Below are positions 7,818-14,865 of a stretch of DNA of 64,000 bases, in pieces. How positions within the stretch are numbered: the first letter of the stretch is position 1; every line of letters starts with the position of its first letter. Both the position numbers and the translations under genes were made by a program. The notes beneath the pieces were generated by a model, which was not told the origin of the DNA, did no database searches, and saw nothing but the letters and a program-made list of their open reading frames with translations. Source of the DNA: Limimaricola sp. G21655-S1 (GTDB taxonomy: Bacteria > Pseudomonadota > Alphaproteobacteria > Rhodobacterales > Rhodobacteraceae). The stretch covers positions 1 to 64,000 of the forward strand of contig NZ_JAPWGO010000013.1 in assembly GCF_027213785.1 (NCBI RefSeq), in the 5' to 3' direction.

Positions 7818-9022
7818 GCATGTTCCGTCACGGATACGTCGCCGGGCCGCTCTTGGGCCTTCTCTGGGCACTGGTCATCGCCACCACCACCGCCGTCGTC
7901 TTTTCCTTCGCCACGGGCGGCGCCTACCGTCCCGGTGGCGTCGGCGCGGGGCTTCTCGGGGCGGGCTTGGGCGCGCTGGCCGTGGCCATGCCGCGGCTGG
8001 CCGGGCCGGTGGGCCTCATCCTCGGCGCGCTCCTCGCCGTCACGCCGGTTGCGGCGGTGGTCACCGGGCCGGACGTCGCGCTCTGGACCGCGCTACTGGT
8101 GGGCGGCGTCGCCGGGGCCGCCATCGGCTGGCCGATCGCTTCGATGATGCAGGGCTGCCGTCCCGGGCCGCTCACTCGGCACGAATTCGAGGCCGCGGTG
8201 ATCCGCTTCCTCACCGGCTTCGGCTACATCTTCTTCACCGCCATCGTCGCCATCCCCTTCTACGTGATGGTGATGACCTCGCTGAAGAACCAGTCCGAGC
8301 TGATCCAGAACCCGCTCGACTTCTCGATCGACCTGTCCAAGGGCTGGGGACTGTTTCGCAGCTATGCCGAGTTGTTCGGCCAGTTCAACTTCGGCAGCTA
8401 CCTGTGGACCTCGTTCCTGGTCTCGGTGCTCACCGTGATCATTACGCTGATCTTCGCCATTCCCGGCGCCTACGCGGTGGCGCGGCTGCGCTTTGCGGGC
8501 CGGGCCGCGATCTCGCGCTCGATCCTTCTGATCTACATGGTGCCGATGATCGTTCTGGCGCTGCCGATCTACATCGCCTTCTCGATGCTGGGCTTGCGGA
8601 ACTCGATCTTCGGCATCGTCCTGATCTACCCGGTCACCACGATCCCGGTCGCGCTCTACATGCTGCAGGGCTACTTCCGGGGTCTTCCGGCCGAGATCGA
8701 GGAGGCTGGTCTCATGGACGGGCTGTCGCGGCTCAAGGTGATCTGGCAGATCACCCTGCCGCTGTCGATGCCGGCCCTGGCCTCCGTCTCGCTCTACGTC
8801 TTCATGATCGCATGGAACGAGTTCCTGCTGGCCTTCATGTTGCTCGACGACCCGTCGAAATTCACGCTCACCCGCGGCATCGCCGCCCTCAACTCCTCCG
8901 AGATCCCGCGCCAGCACCTGATGGCGGGCTCCGTGATCGCCACCGTGCCGATCTTGGCGCTGTTCCTCGGGCTCGAACGCTTCATGACCAAAGGCCTCAC
9001 CGCAGGCTCCGTCAAAGGATGA
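7814..9022 (+). CDS. ABC sugar permease, MalG type, with extra N-terminal membrane domain
   Basis: A 402-residue permease; relatives are usually about 280 residues. The conserved MalG part starts near residue 130 (FLTGFGYIFFTAIVAIPFY) and has the EAA motif EEAGLMDGLSRLKVIWQITLP. The first ~125 residues are Gly/Ala-rich and hydrophobic and look like about four extra membrane helices. The ATG at 7814 overlaps the previous stop as ATGA and has GAGGAGGGG just upstream, so the long form appears genuine. The role of the extension is unknown. Confidence 0.9.
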   Translation: MSMFRHGYVAGPLLGLLWALVIATTTAVVFSFATGGAYRPGGVGAGLLGAGLGALAVAMPRLAGPVGLILGALLAVTPVAAVVTGPDVALWTALLVGGVAGAAIGWPIASMMQGCRPGPLTRHEFEAAVIRFLTGFGYIFFTAIVAIPFYVMVMTSLKNQSELIQNPLDFSIDLSKGWGLFRSYAELFGQFNFGSYLWTSFLVSVLTVIITLIFAIPGAYAVARLRFAGRAAISRSILLIYMVPMIVLALPIYIAFSMLGLRNSIFGIVLIYPVTTIPVALYMLQGYFRGLPAEIEEAGLMDGLSRLKVIWQITLPLSMPALASVSLYVFMIAWNEFLLAFMLLDDPSKFTLTRGIAALNSSEIPRQHLMAGSVIATVPILALFLGLERFMTKGLTAGSVKG

Positions 9023-9027
9023 CTTCC

Positions 9028-10302
9028 ATGACCAACCCCCGCATTTCGTCCGCCCTCGACGAACAGGCCCGCGCGATCCTCACGGGCAATGACCGCGGCG
9101 GCTACACCGTGCCGACCGACGGGCTCTATCCCTACCAGTGGAACTGGGACAGCGCCTTCGCCGCCTGGGGCTTCGCGACCTTCGACCTCGACCGGGCCTG
9201 GACCGAGCTCGACACGCTGTTCTCGGCCCAGTGGGAGGACGGCATGGTGCCGCACATCATCTTCCACAAGCCCGATCCGGGCTACTTTCCCGGCCCCGAC
9301 GTCTGGGGCACGGGCAAGTCGCCCGCCACCTCCGGCATCAGCCAGCCGCCCGTGGCCGCGACCATGGCCCGCCTGATCCTCGACACGGACCCCGAGGCGG
9401 GGCGTGAGCGAATCGCCGCGCTCTATCCGAAGATGCTGGCTTGGCATCGCTGGTGGCGCGACTACCGCTGCGGCTCGGGCGTGGTCGCGATCACCCATCC
9501 ATGGGAATCCGGGCGCGACAACTGTCCCGACTGGGACATCGGCATGAGCAATGTCGACGGCTCGAATGTCGGCGAATACACCCGCCGCGACACCGGTCAT
9601 GTCGATCCCTCGATGCGCCCGGGAAAGGCGGATTACGACCGCTACATCGCCATGGTGCAGTTCGGCCGCGACTGCGGCTGGGACCAGGCCGAGATCGTGA
9701 AGAACGGCCCGTTCCTGATGGCCGATCCGGGCATCACCTTCATCCTGCTGCGCGCGCATGACGACCTCGCCGCGATGGGCCGGACATTGGGCCACGACGT
9801 GAGCGAGATCGAGGGCTGGGCGGCCGATCTGCGCGCCGCCGTGCCCTCGATCTGGAACCCCGAAACGCGCGGCTATGACGCGCGCGACCTGAAGACGGGC
9901 CGCTTCGCGAACCGGATCGGTTCGGCCGCCTTCCTCGCCTATCTGGCGGGGGTCGAGGACCCGGAACTGGACGCGCGCATGACCGAGCTGTGGGATGCCG
10001 TTCGCTACGGCTTTCCCTCGGCCGACCCGGCCTCGGAAGAGTTCGATCCGCGCCGTTACTGGCGCGGCCCCTCCTGGCCGGTGGTCAATGCGCTGATGGC
10101 GATCGGGCTGAAGGACCGGGGCCACCATGCGGCCGCCGAGCGGCTGCGCCGCGAAACGGCGGAGCTGATCTCCGAACACGGTTTCTTCGAGTATTTCGAT
10201 CCCATGGACGGCACGCCCTGCGGCGGCGATGCCTTCACCTGGACGGCAGCGATCTGGCTCACCTGGGCGGGAACGGCCGCTGACGCGAAAGGAGGTGCGT
10301 GA
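9028..10302 (+). CDS. GH63-like glycosidase, probable mannosylglycerate/glucosylglycerate hydrolase
   Basis: A 424-residue (alpha/alpha)6 glycosidase of the MGH1/GH63 type. Signature stretches are [56 protein letters not shown] and [23 protein letters not shown]. By analogy with bacterial mannosylglycerate and glucosylglycerate hydrolases, Asp164 (in ESGRDN) and Glu388 (in FFEYFDP) are the likely catalytic acid and base. There is no signal peptide, so it acts on imported substrate in the cytoplasm. The start at 9028 has AAAGGA about 8 bases upstream; an ATG at 9019 overlapping the permease stop has worse spacing. Glycerate kinase and an AGE isomerase in the same locus fit release of glycerate and mannose. 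A trehalase-like or other alpha-glucosidase role is possible. Confidence 0.8.
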   Translation: MTNPRISSALDEQARAILTGNDRGGYTVPTDGLYPYQWNWDSAFAAWGFATFDLDRAWTELDTLFSAQWEDGMVPHIIFHKPDPGYFPGPDVWGTGKSPATSGISQPPVAATMARLILDTDPEAGRERIAALYPKMLAWHRWWRDYRCGSGVVAITHPWESGRDNCPDWDIGMSNVDGSNVGEYTRRDTGHVDPSMRPGKADYDRYIAMVQFGRDCGWDQAEIVKNGPFLMADPGITFILLRAHDDLAAMGRTLGHDVSEIEGWAADLRAAVPSIWNPETRGYDARDLKTGRFANRIGSAAFLAYLAGVEDPELDARMTELWDAVRYGFPSADPASEEFDPRRYWRGPSWPVVNALMAIGLKDRGHHAAAERLRRETAELISEHGFFEYFDPMDGTPCGGDAFTWTAAIWLTWAGTAADAKGGA

Positions 10303-11354
10303 TGTCATCCATCGAGCTCAGGGGCGTCGAGAAATGGTTCGGCAACGTCCAGGTCATCAAGGGCGTGAACCTCGCCATCGAGGAGGGCGAGTTCGTCATC
10401 TTCGTCGGGCCGTCGGGCTGCGGAAAATCGACGCTGCTGCGGATGATTGCCGGGCTCGAGGGCACCTCGCGCGGGCAGATCATGGTGGGCGGGCGCGACG
10501 CCACCGCCGAGCCGCCGTCGAAGCGCGGCCTCGCCATGGTGTTCCAGTCCTACGCGCTCTACCCGCACATGTCGGTGGCCGAGAACATGGGATTTTCGCT
10601 CAAGGCCGCAGGCGTGAAACCCGCGGAGCGGCAGGCACAGGTGGCCGAGGCGGCCCGGGTGCTCAGGCTTGAGGAGTATCTCGACCGCAGGCCCCGCGAC
10701 CTGTCCGGCGGGCAACGGCAGCGCGTGGCGATCGGCCGCTCGATCGTGCGCGATCCGACCGCCTTCCTGTTCGACGAGCCGCTGTCGAACCTCGACGCGG
10801 CGCTGCGCGTGGAGATGCGCTACGAGATCGCCAAGCTGCACCAGACTCTGAAATCGACGATGATCTACGTCACCCACGACCAGATCGAGGCGATGACGCT
10901 CGCGGACCGGATCGTGGTGCTCGAGGCGGGCCGCATCGCGCAGGTCGGCACGCCGAAGGAGCTCTACGAGCACCCCGCCAATCTCTTCGTGGCGCAGTTC
11001 ATCGGCAGCCCCAAGATGAACGTGCTGCCCTGCCGCACTTCGCGCGGCGAATGGCAGATCGAAGGCGGCCGTGGCGGCGCCTATGAGGGCACCGGCGAGG
11101 CGGTGACGCTCGGGATTCGGCCCGAGCATATCGCGCTGCTGCCCGAGGGGCAGGGGGCCTGCGACGGTACGGTGGACCTGCTCGAATATCTCGGTGCGGA
11201 CACCTATGTGATCGTCGATTGCGGCGACGCGCTGGGCAAGATCACCCTGCGGGTGATCGGCGGCTCGGACCTGAAGCCGGGCCAGCGCGTGGGGATGGGT
11301 TTCGACACGGAACGGATGCATTTCTTCGATGCACAGGGCGCGGCCGTGTCCTGA
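10302..11354 (+). CDS. Sugar ABC transporter ATP-binding protein (UgpC/MalK type)
   Basis: A 350-residue ATPase that powers the two permeases above. Walker A is GPSGCGKST, the Q-loop is [13 protein letters not shown], the signature is [14 protein letters not shown], Walker B is [16 protein letters not shown] and the switch histidine is in [18 protein letters not shown]-terminal TOBE-type regulatory domain follows residue 235. The start at 10302 is set by a perfect AAAGGAGG and overlaps the previous stop by one base; a GTG 3 bp earlier is less well placed. It is the last gene of the operon. Confidence 0.95.
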   Translation: MSSIELRGVEKWFGNVQVIKGVNLAIEEGEFVIFVGPSGCGKSTLLRMIAGLEGTSRGQIMVGGRDATAEPPSKRGLAMVFQSYALYPHMSVAENMGFSLKAAGVKPAERQAQVAEAARVLRLEEYLDRRPRDLSGGQRQRVAIGRSIVRDPTAFLFDEPLSNLDAALRVEMRYEIAKLHQTLKSTMIYVTHDQIEAMTLADRIVVLEAGRIAQVGTPKELYEHPANLFVAQFIGSPKMNVLPCRTSRGEWQIEGGRGGAYEGTGEAVTLGIRPEHIALLPEGQGACDGTVDLLEYLGADTYVIVDCGDALGKITLRVIGGSDLKPGQRVGMGFDTERMHFFDAQGAAVS

Positions 11355-11450
11355 CCTGCCCGCCTTGCCCGGCGGGAGGGCATCCTGGTCCGATCGGCTT
11401 GTGGCGGGGCAATTTCGCGGAAAGCCGCGCAGCCTCCCGAAAATTCCTCA

Positions 11451-11476
11451 CCCCGTCTTTCCCCGGAAAGGCGGGG
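11451..11476. terminator. Hairpin after the glycoside operon
   Basis: Twelve-base arms (11451-11462 with 11465-11476) pair fully, with one G-T wobble. A smaller hairpin at 11359-11376 (CCCGCC/GGCGGG) follows the ATPase stop directly. Neither has a strong T-run. They are the most likely end point of the operon. Confidence 0.5.
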
Positions 11477-11529
11477 CTTCCATCTCGCTCAGGGGTGCGC
11501 AGGCTGCGCCCTGCCCGAGCGGAGAATTC

Positions 11530-11781
11530 ATGGCGAAGAAGCTGCCATCCCCCTGCATCGATGTCTGCAAGTTCCGCCGCGAAGGCCATTGCATCGGCTG
11601 CTCGATGACCAAGGCGCAGAAGAAGATGTTCAAGTCGCTGAAGCGCCCCGAGCATCGCGAGGGTTTTCTCACGATGCTGATCCACCAGCAGAACGATCTG
11701 GGCAAGTACCGGCACTGGACACCGGCCTATCTCGAGAAATGCGCGAAGAAGGGCGTGGCACCGCCCCCTGCCCTGACCTGA
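11530..11781 (+). CDS. DUF1289 small cysteine-motif protein
   Basis: An 83-residue protein with the DUF1289 pattern near the N-terminus (PCIDVCKFRREGHCIGC: cysteines spaced C-x3-C-x8-C-x2-C), followed by a lysine-rich stretch. The four cysteines suggest a metal or iron-sulfur site; the family's function is not established. The start at 11530 has GGAG 5 bases upstream. It stands alone between the operon end and a tRNA gene. Confidence 0.85.
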   Translation: MAKKLPSPCIDVCKFRREGHCIGCSMTKAQKKMFKSLKRPEHREGFLTMLIHQQNDLGKYRHWTPAYLEKCAKKGVAPPPALT

Positions 11782-11981
11782 TCGGGCACCGGAACGAGGG
11801 CGCGCCATTCCTGTCCGGTCGCGGCGGTGCCTCGGCCGAGGCAGGTCCGCGGCTTCCAAATGACTTTTTGACCGATAAGACCCGTAATCGAAGTCTCGTC
11901 GACGACGAACGATGCGTGTAGATCGGAACTTCAGAGCGGCGAAGCGCTCTCACCAACGACCCGGAAAAGAATGGGGTGTGA

Positions 11982-12058
11982 TGGTAGCGGAGGAGGGACT
12001 TGAACCCCCGACACGCGGATTATGATTCCGCTGCTCTAACCAACTGAGCTACTCCGCC
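11982..12058 (-). tRNA. tRNA-Met (CAU), elongator type
   Basis: A 77-nt gene on the minus strand that encodes its own CCA end. It has a 7-bp acceptor stem (GGCGGAG with CTCCGCT, closing on a G-U pair), a D-arm with AGCTCAGTTGGTTAGAGC, a 5-bp anticodon stem GCGGA/TCCGC around ATCATAA (anticodon CAT) and the T-loop GGTTCAAGTCC. The G-U rather than unpaired 1-72 end argues against initiator tRNA. A tRNA-Ile modified to lysidine-CAU is the alternative, but the body resembles elongator Met of alphaproteobacteria. The 200 bp between it and the DUF1289 gene hold nothing I recognise. Confidence 0.93.
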
Positions 12059-12217
12059 TGAAGCGAGGCCGGAAGTATGACAGCGGGGCGGAGGCGTCAA
12101 GTCGAAAACGGCGGAAAAATCACGGGCGCGAACCGAGGCGCGCGGCGGCGAGTTGTGAGGGCAGGGCGGCCGTGCTTCAGTGTTGCCTCCTGATCCCGCC
12201 GAAAGGCCATTCGCTCG

Positions 12218-13246
12218 ATGCAAGACCCTACCGCCGATACCATTCGTGACGACGCACCAGCGCCGGTGGTCTGGCTCCTGGGGAAGACCGGGGCTGGGAA
12301 ATCATCGCTGGTGCGGGCGCTCACCGGGCTCGATGAAATCGAGCTGGGCTCGGGATTCGCGCCCTGCACCCGCAGCGCCGTCATGTTCGACTTTCCCCAG
12401 AACCGGCCGTTGATGCGGTTTCTCGACACGCGCGGGCTGGGCGAGGCGGGCTACGACGCAGCGGAGGATCTGGCGCAATGCGAGGCGCGCAGCCATGCCA
12501 TCCTCGCCATGGCGCGGCTCGACGATCCGGCACAGGCGGATCTCGAAGCGGCGCTACGCGAGGTGCGGCGACGCCAGCCCGGCATCCGGGTCATCGTGCT
12601 GCACACGGCCGCGGCCGAACTGCCCGACGGCCAGTCCCGGTTTCGGGCGCGCGCCGCCATGCAGGCCCGGCTCGAACGCGCCGCGGGAGGCCCATTGCCC
12701 TCGCTGGAGATGTCCTTGGCCCCGGGCGAGACGCGCGGTCTCGAAGCGCTGTGCGACCTTCTGGGCGAGACCATGCCGGAGGTGGCGCTGCTGCTCGGGG
12801 GCGACGAACAAGTTGGCGATGGCTTCGAGGAGGTGCGCGGCGAGGTGTTGCGATATGCCGGGGCGGCAGCGGCGGCGGATCTGGCGCCCGTCGTCGGCAT
12901 CGCCGCAGTGCCGGGGGTGCAGGCGGCGATGCTGCGGGCGCTGGCGCGGTATCACCGGGTCGACTGGAGCCGCGCCCGCGCCGCCGAATTCGCCGCCGCG
13001 CTGGGGCTCGGCGTAGCGCTGCGCTACGGCGCGGGCTACGCGATACGTCAGGCGGCCAAGCTGGTGCCGGTCGCGGGCCAGACGTTGGGCGCAGCGGCGG
13101 CAGGTGCCGCGAGCTTTGCCGCGACCTACGCGCTGGGCCGGGCCGCGCATCGATGGCTTGCGGGGGCGGCGGCCGGGGCACCGGTGCCGGAGGCCGAGTT
13201 GCGCGCGCTCTACCGCGAGGCGCTGCGCCGGGCGGAGCGGCGGTGA
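12218..13246 (+). CDS. P-loop GTPase with C-terminal membrane-associated (DUF697/YcjF-like) region
   Basis: A 342-residue protein. The G domain starts with LLGKTGAGKSSLVRALTG (G1, residues 20-37) and continues with the G3 motif FLDTRGLGEAG. No clear N/TKxD motif is visible. The C-terminal part (from about residue 220) contains PVVGIAAVPGVQAAML and an Ala/Gly-rich hydrophobic segment ending ATYALGRAAHRWL, as in DUF697 proteins related to YcjF. It overlaps the following GTPase gene by 4 bp, so the two probably work together at the membrane, perhaps in envelope stress. The exact role is unknown. Confidence 0.8.
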   Translation: MQDPTADTIRDDAPAPVVWLLGKTGAGKSSLVRALTGLDEIELGSGFAPCTRSAVMFDFPQNRPLMRFLDTRGLGEAGYDAAEDLAQCEARSHAILAMARLDDPAQADLEAALREVRRRQPGIRVIVLHTAAAELPDGQSRFRARAAMQARLERAAGGPLPSLEMSLAPGETRGLEALCDLLGETMPEVALLLGGDEQVGDGFEEVRGEVLRYAGAAAAADLAPVVGIAAVPGVQAAMLRALARYHRVDWSRARAAEFAAALGLGVALRYGAGYAIRQAAKLVPVAGQTLGAAAAGAASFAATYALGRAAHRWLAGAAAGAPVPEAELRALYREALRRAERR

Positions 13247-14865
13247 AGCCGCGCCCCTTGGCCCGGCTGCGCGGCGCGCTGCTGCGCTGGGACCGGTTGC
13301 TGATCGCGGTGTCGCTGGCGCTGCCCTTCCTGGTACCGTTCCTGCTGGGCTTCCTGTGGCTGACCGAGCATGACTGGCTGCTGCCCTATCTGGGCGTGTC
13401 CATCGGCGTCGCAGCGCTGGCCTTCGCGATGCGCTGGTTCGCCCGGCGCCGTCCCGGCGGCGGCCGGGCGCCATCGGTGCTGATGGATGAGATGAAGGTC
13501 GAATCCGACCCGGTCTGGACCGAGACCGAGCGCGAGACCTTCCGCGCCGCGCGCCGGCGCATCGAGCGCGAGACGGCAGAGCCCGTAGCCTGGACCGAGC
13601 TTCCCGATCTGGCGCTGTCGGTGATCGACGACATCGCCAAGGGCATGGGGCAGGAGGATCGCAAGGCGCTCGATTTCACGCTGCCCGAGGCGCTTTTGCT
13701 GACCGAGCGGGCGGCGTCGCGCTACCGTGACCACCTGCGCCGCCACGTGCCCTTCTCGGACCGGATCTCGCTGCACACGATCCACTGGATCTGGAAACAT
13801 CGCGGCCGGGCGCAGCTTGCCATGGAAGCGGCCTTCGCCGGTCACCGGGTGCTGCGCTTCGCGCTCAATCCCGCGAAAGGCGTGATGCGCGAGGTGGAAT
13901 GGCTGATGGCGGGGGGCAACACCGCCTATCTGGGCACGCAGATGATGGGCGTGCTGCAGGCGGTGCTGCTGGAGGAGGTGGCGCATGCCGCGGTCGAGCT
14001 CTATTCCGGACGGCTGCGTTTCTCGGACGCCGAACTGTTGCAGTTCCAGCTCGACGAGACCCGCGCCGACCGGGCCCGGCTGGCACAGCCCGACGCGCCG
14101 CTGCGGGTGTTGGTGCTGGGACAGGTCAGCGCCGGCAAGTCGACGCTGATCAACGCGCTTCTGGGCGAGGACCGGACCGAGACCGACATGGCGGCGACGA
14201 CCGACGGGGTGGTGGCTTACGAGGCGGCCATCGACGGCACCGACTGCCTGCTGCTCGACACCCAAGGGATCGATGGTGGCGCGGCGCGGCAGCGGCGGCT
14301 GCTCGACGAGATGACGCAAAGCGACATCGTGCTGTGGGTGCTGCGCGCCAACCGGCCTGGCCGGGCCGCGGACAAGGCGCTGCTCGAAGCTTTCGAGAAC
14401 TGGTTCGAGGAGCATCCCGACCGGCGCCGGCCGCCGCTCCTGCCGGTGGCGACGGCGGTCGATCGGCTGGCCTCCGGCTGGCCCTATCCCGAGCATCAGA
14501 TGCCTGGCGAGGTCCGAGAGCGCATCGGCGCGGCGATGGATGCCATCGCCGAGGATCTGGGCGGCCTGCGGCCACGGGCGGTCAGCGCGGTGGAGCCCGA
14601 CTGGAATCTCGACGCGGTGCGCAGCGCGCTGTCAGGCGCGGTGAGCGAAGGTCTCTTGGTGCAGCGCAACCGACTCCGGCTGGCGGCGGCGCGCCATGCC
14701 CGCGCGGGCGACACCCAGATCGCGCGGTCGGGCCGGGGGCTGTGGCAGGGGGCAAAGCTGATCGGCGGCAAGCTTCTGGGTCGCATGGGCGGAAACGAAA
14801 ACGCCCGGCCTGAGGCCGGGCGTGGAGACAGGAAGCCGGAACCCCCGGAGGATCACTCGCCGTAG
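13243..14865 (+). CDS. Membrane-anchored dynamin-/Era-like GTPase
   Basis: A 540-residue protein starting at a GTG that overlaps the previous stop (GTGA). Two hydrophobic helices lie near residues 18-65. A charged helical region follows, then a GTPase domain from about residue 290: G1 GQVSAGKSTLINALLG, switch TDMAATTDGV, G3 LLLDTQGIDGG, and TAVDRL in the G4 position. Its last codons overlap the end of the convergent aldehyde dehydrogenase gene by 13 bp and contain that gene's terminator. It forms a pair with the preceding GTPase. Substrate and function are unknown. Confidence 0.8.
   Translation: MKPRPLARLRGALLRWDRLLIAVSLALPFLVPFLLGFLWLTEHDWLLPYLGVSIGVAALAFAMRWFARRRPGGGRAPSVLMDEMKVESDPVWTETERETFRAARRRIERETAEPVAWTELPDLALSVIDDIAKGMGQEDRKALDFTLPEALLLTERAASRYRDHLRRHVPFSDRISLHTIHWIWKHRGRAQLAMEAAFAGHRVLRFALNPAKGVMREVEWLMAGGNTAYLGTQMMGVLQAVLLEEVAHAAVELYSGRLRFSDAELLQFQLDETRADRARLAQPDAPLRVLVLGQVSAGKSTLINALLGEDRTETDMAATTDGVVAYEAAIDGTDCLLLDTQGIDGGAARQRRLLDEMTQSDIVLWVLRANRPGRAADKALLEAFENWFEEHPDRRRPPLLPVATAVDRLASGWPYPEHQMPGEVRERIGAAMDAIAEDLGGLRPRAVSAVEPDWNLDAVRSALSGAVSEGLLVQRNRLRLAAARHARAGDTQIARSGRGLWQGAKLIGGKLLGRMGGNENARPEAGRGDRKPEPPEDHSP
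14791..14823 (-). terminator. Rho-independent terminator of ALDH gene, inside the opposite gene
   Basis: Perfect 10-bp arms (14801-14810 and 14814-14823) with a 3-base loop. On the minus strand they are followed by TTTTCGTTTCC. It lies 30 bp beyond the ALDH stop, within the last codons of the plus-strand GTPase gene. Confidence 0.85.

Noticed and set aside
141-11354. Reading the AGE enzyme and importer as a sulfoquinovose pathway
   Set aside because: YihS is related to the isomerase, but there is no GH31 sulfoquinovosidase, sulfofructose kinase, aldolase or sulfonate exporter; glycerate kinase and the GH63-like enzyme fit hexosyl-glycerate better.
11982-12058. Initiator tRNA-fMet
   Set aside because: The acceptor stem closes on a G-U pair rather than the unpaired first base of initiators, and the anticodon stem lacks the three consecutive G-C pairs next to the loop.
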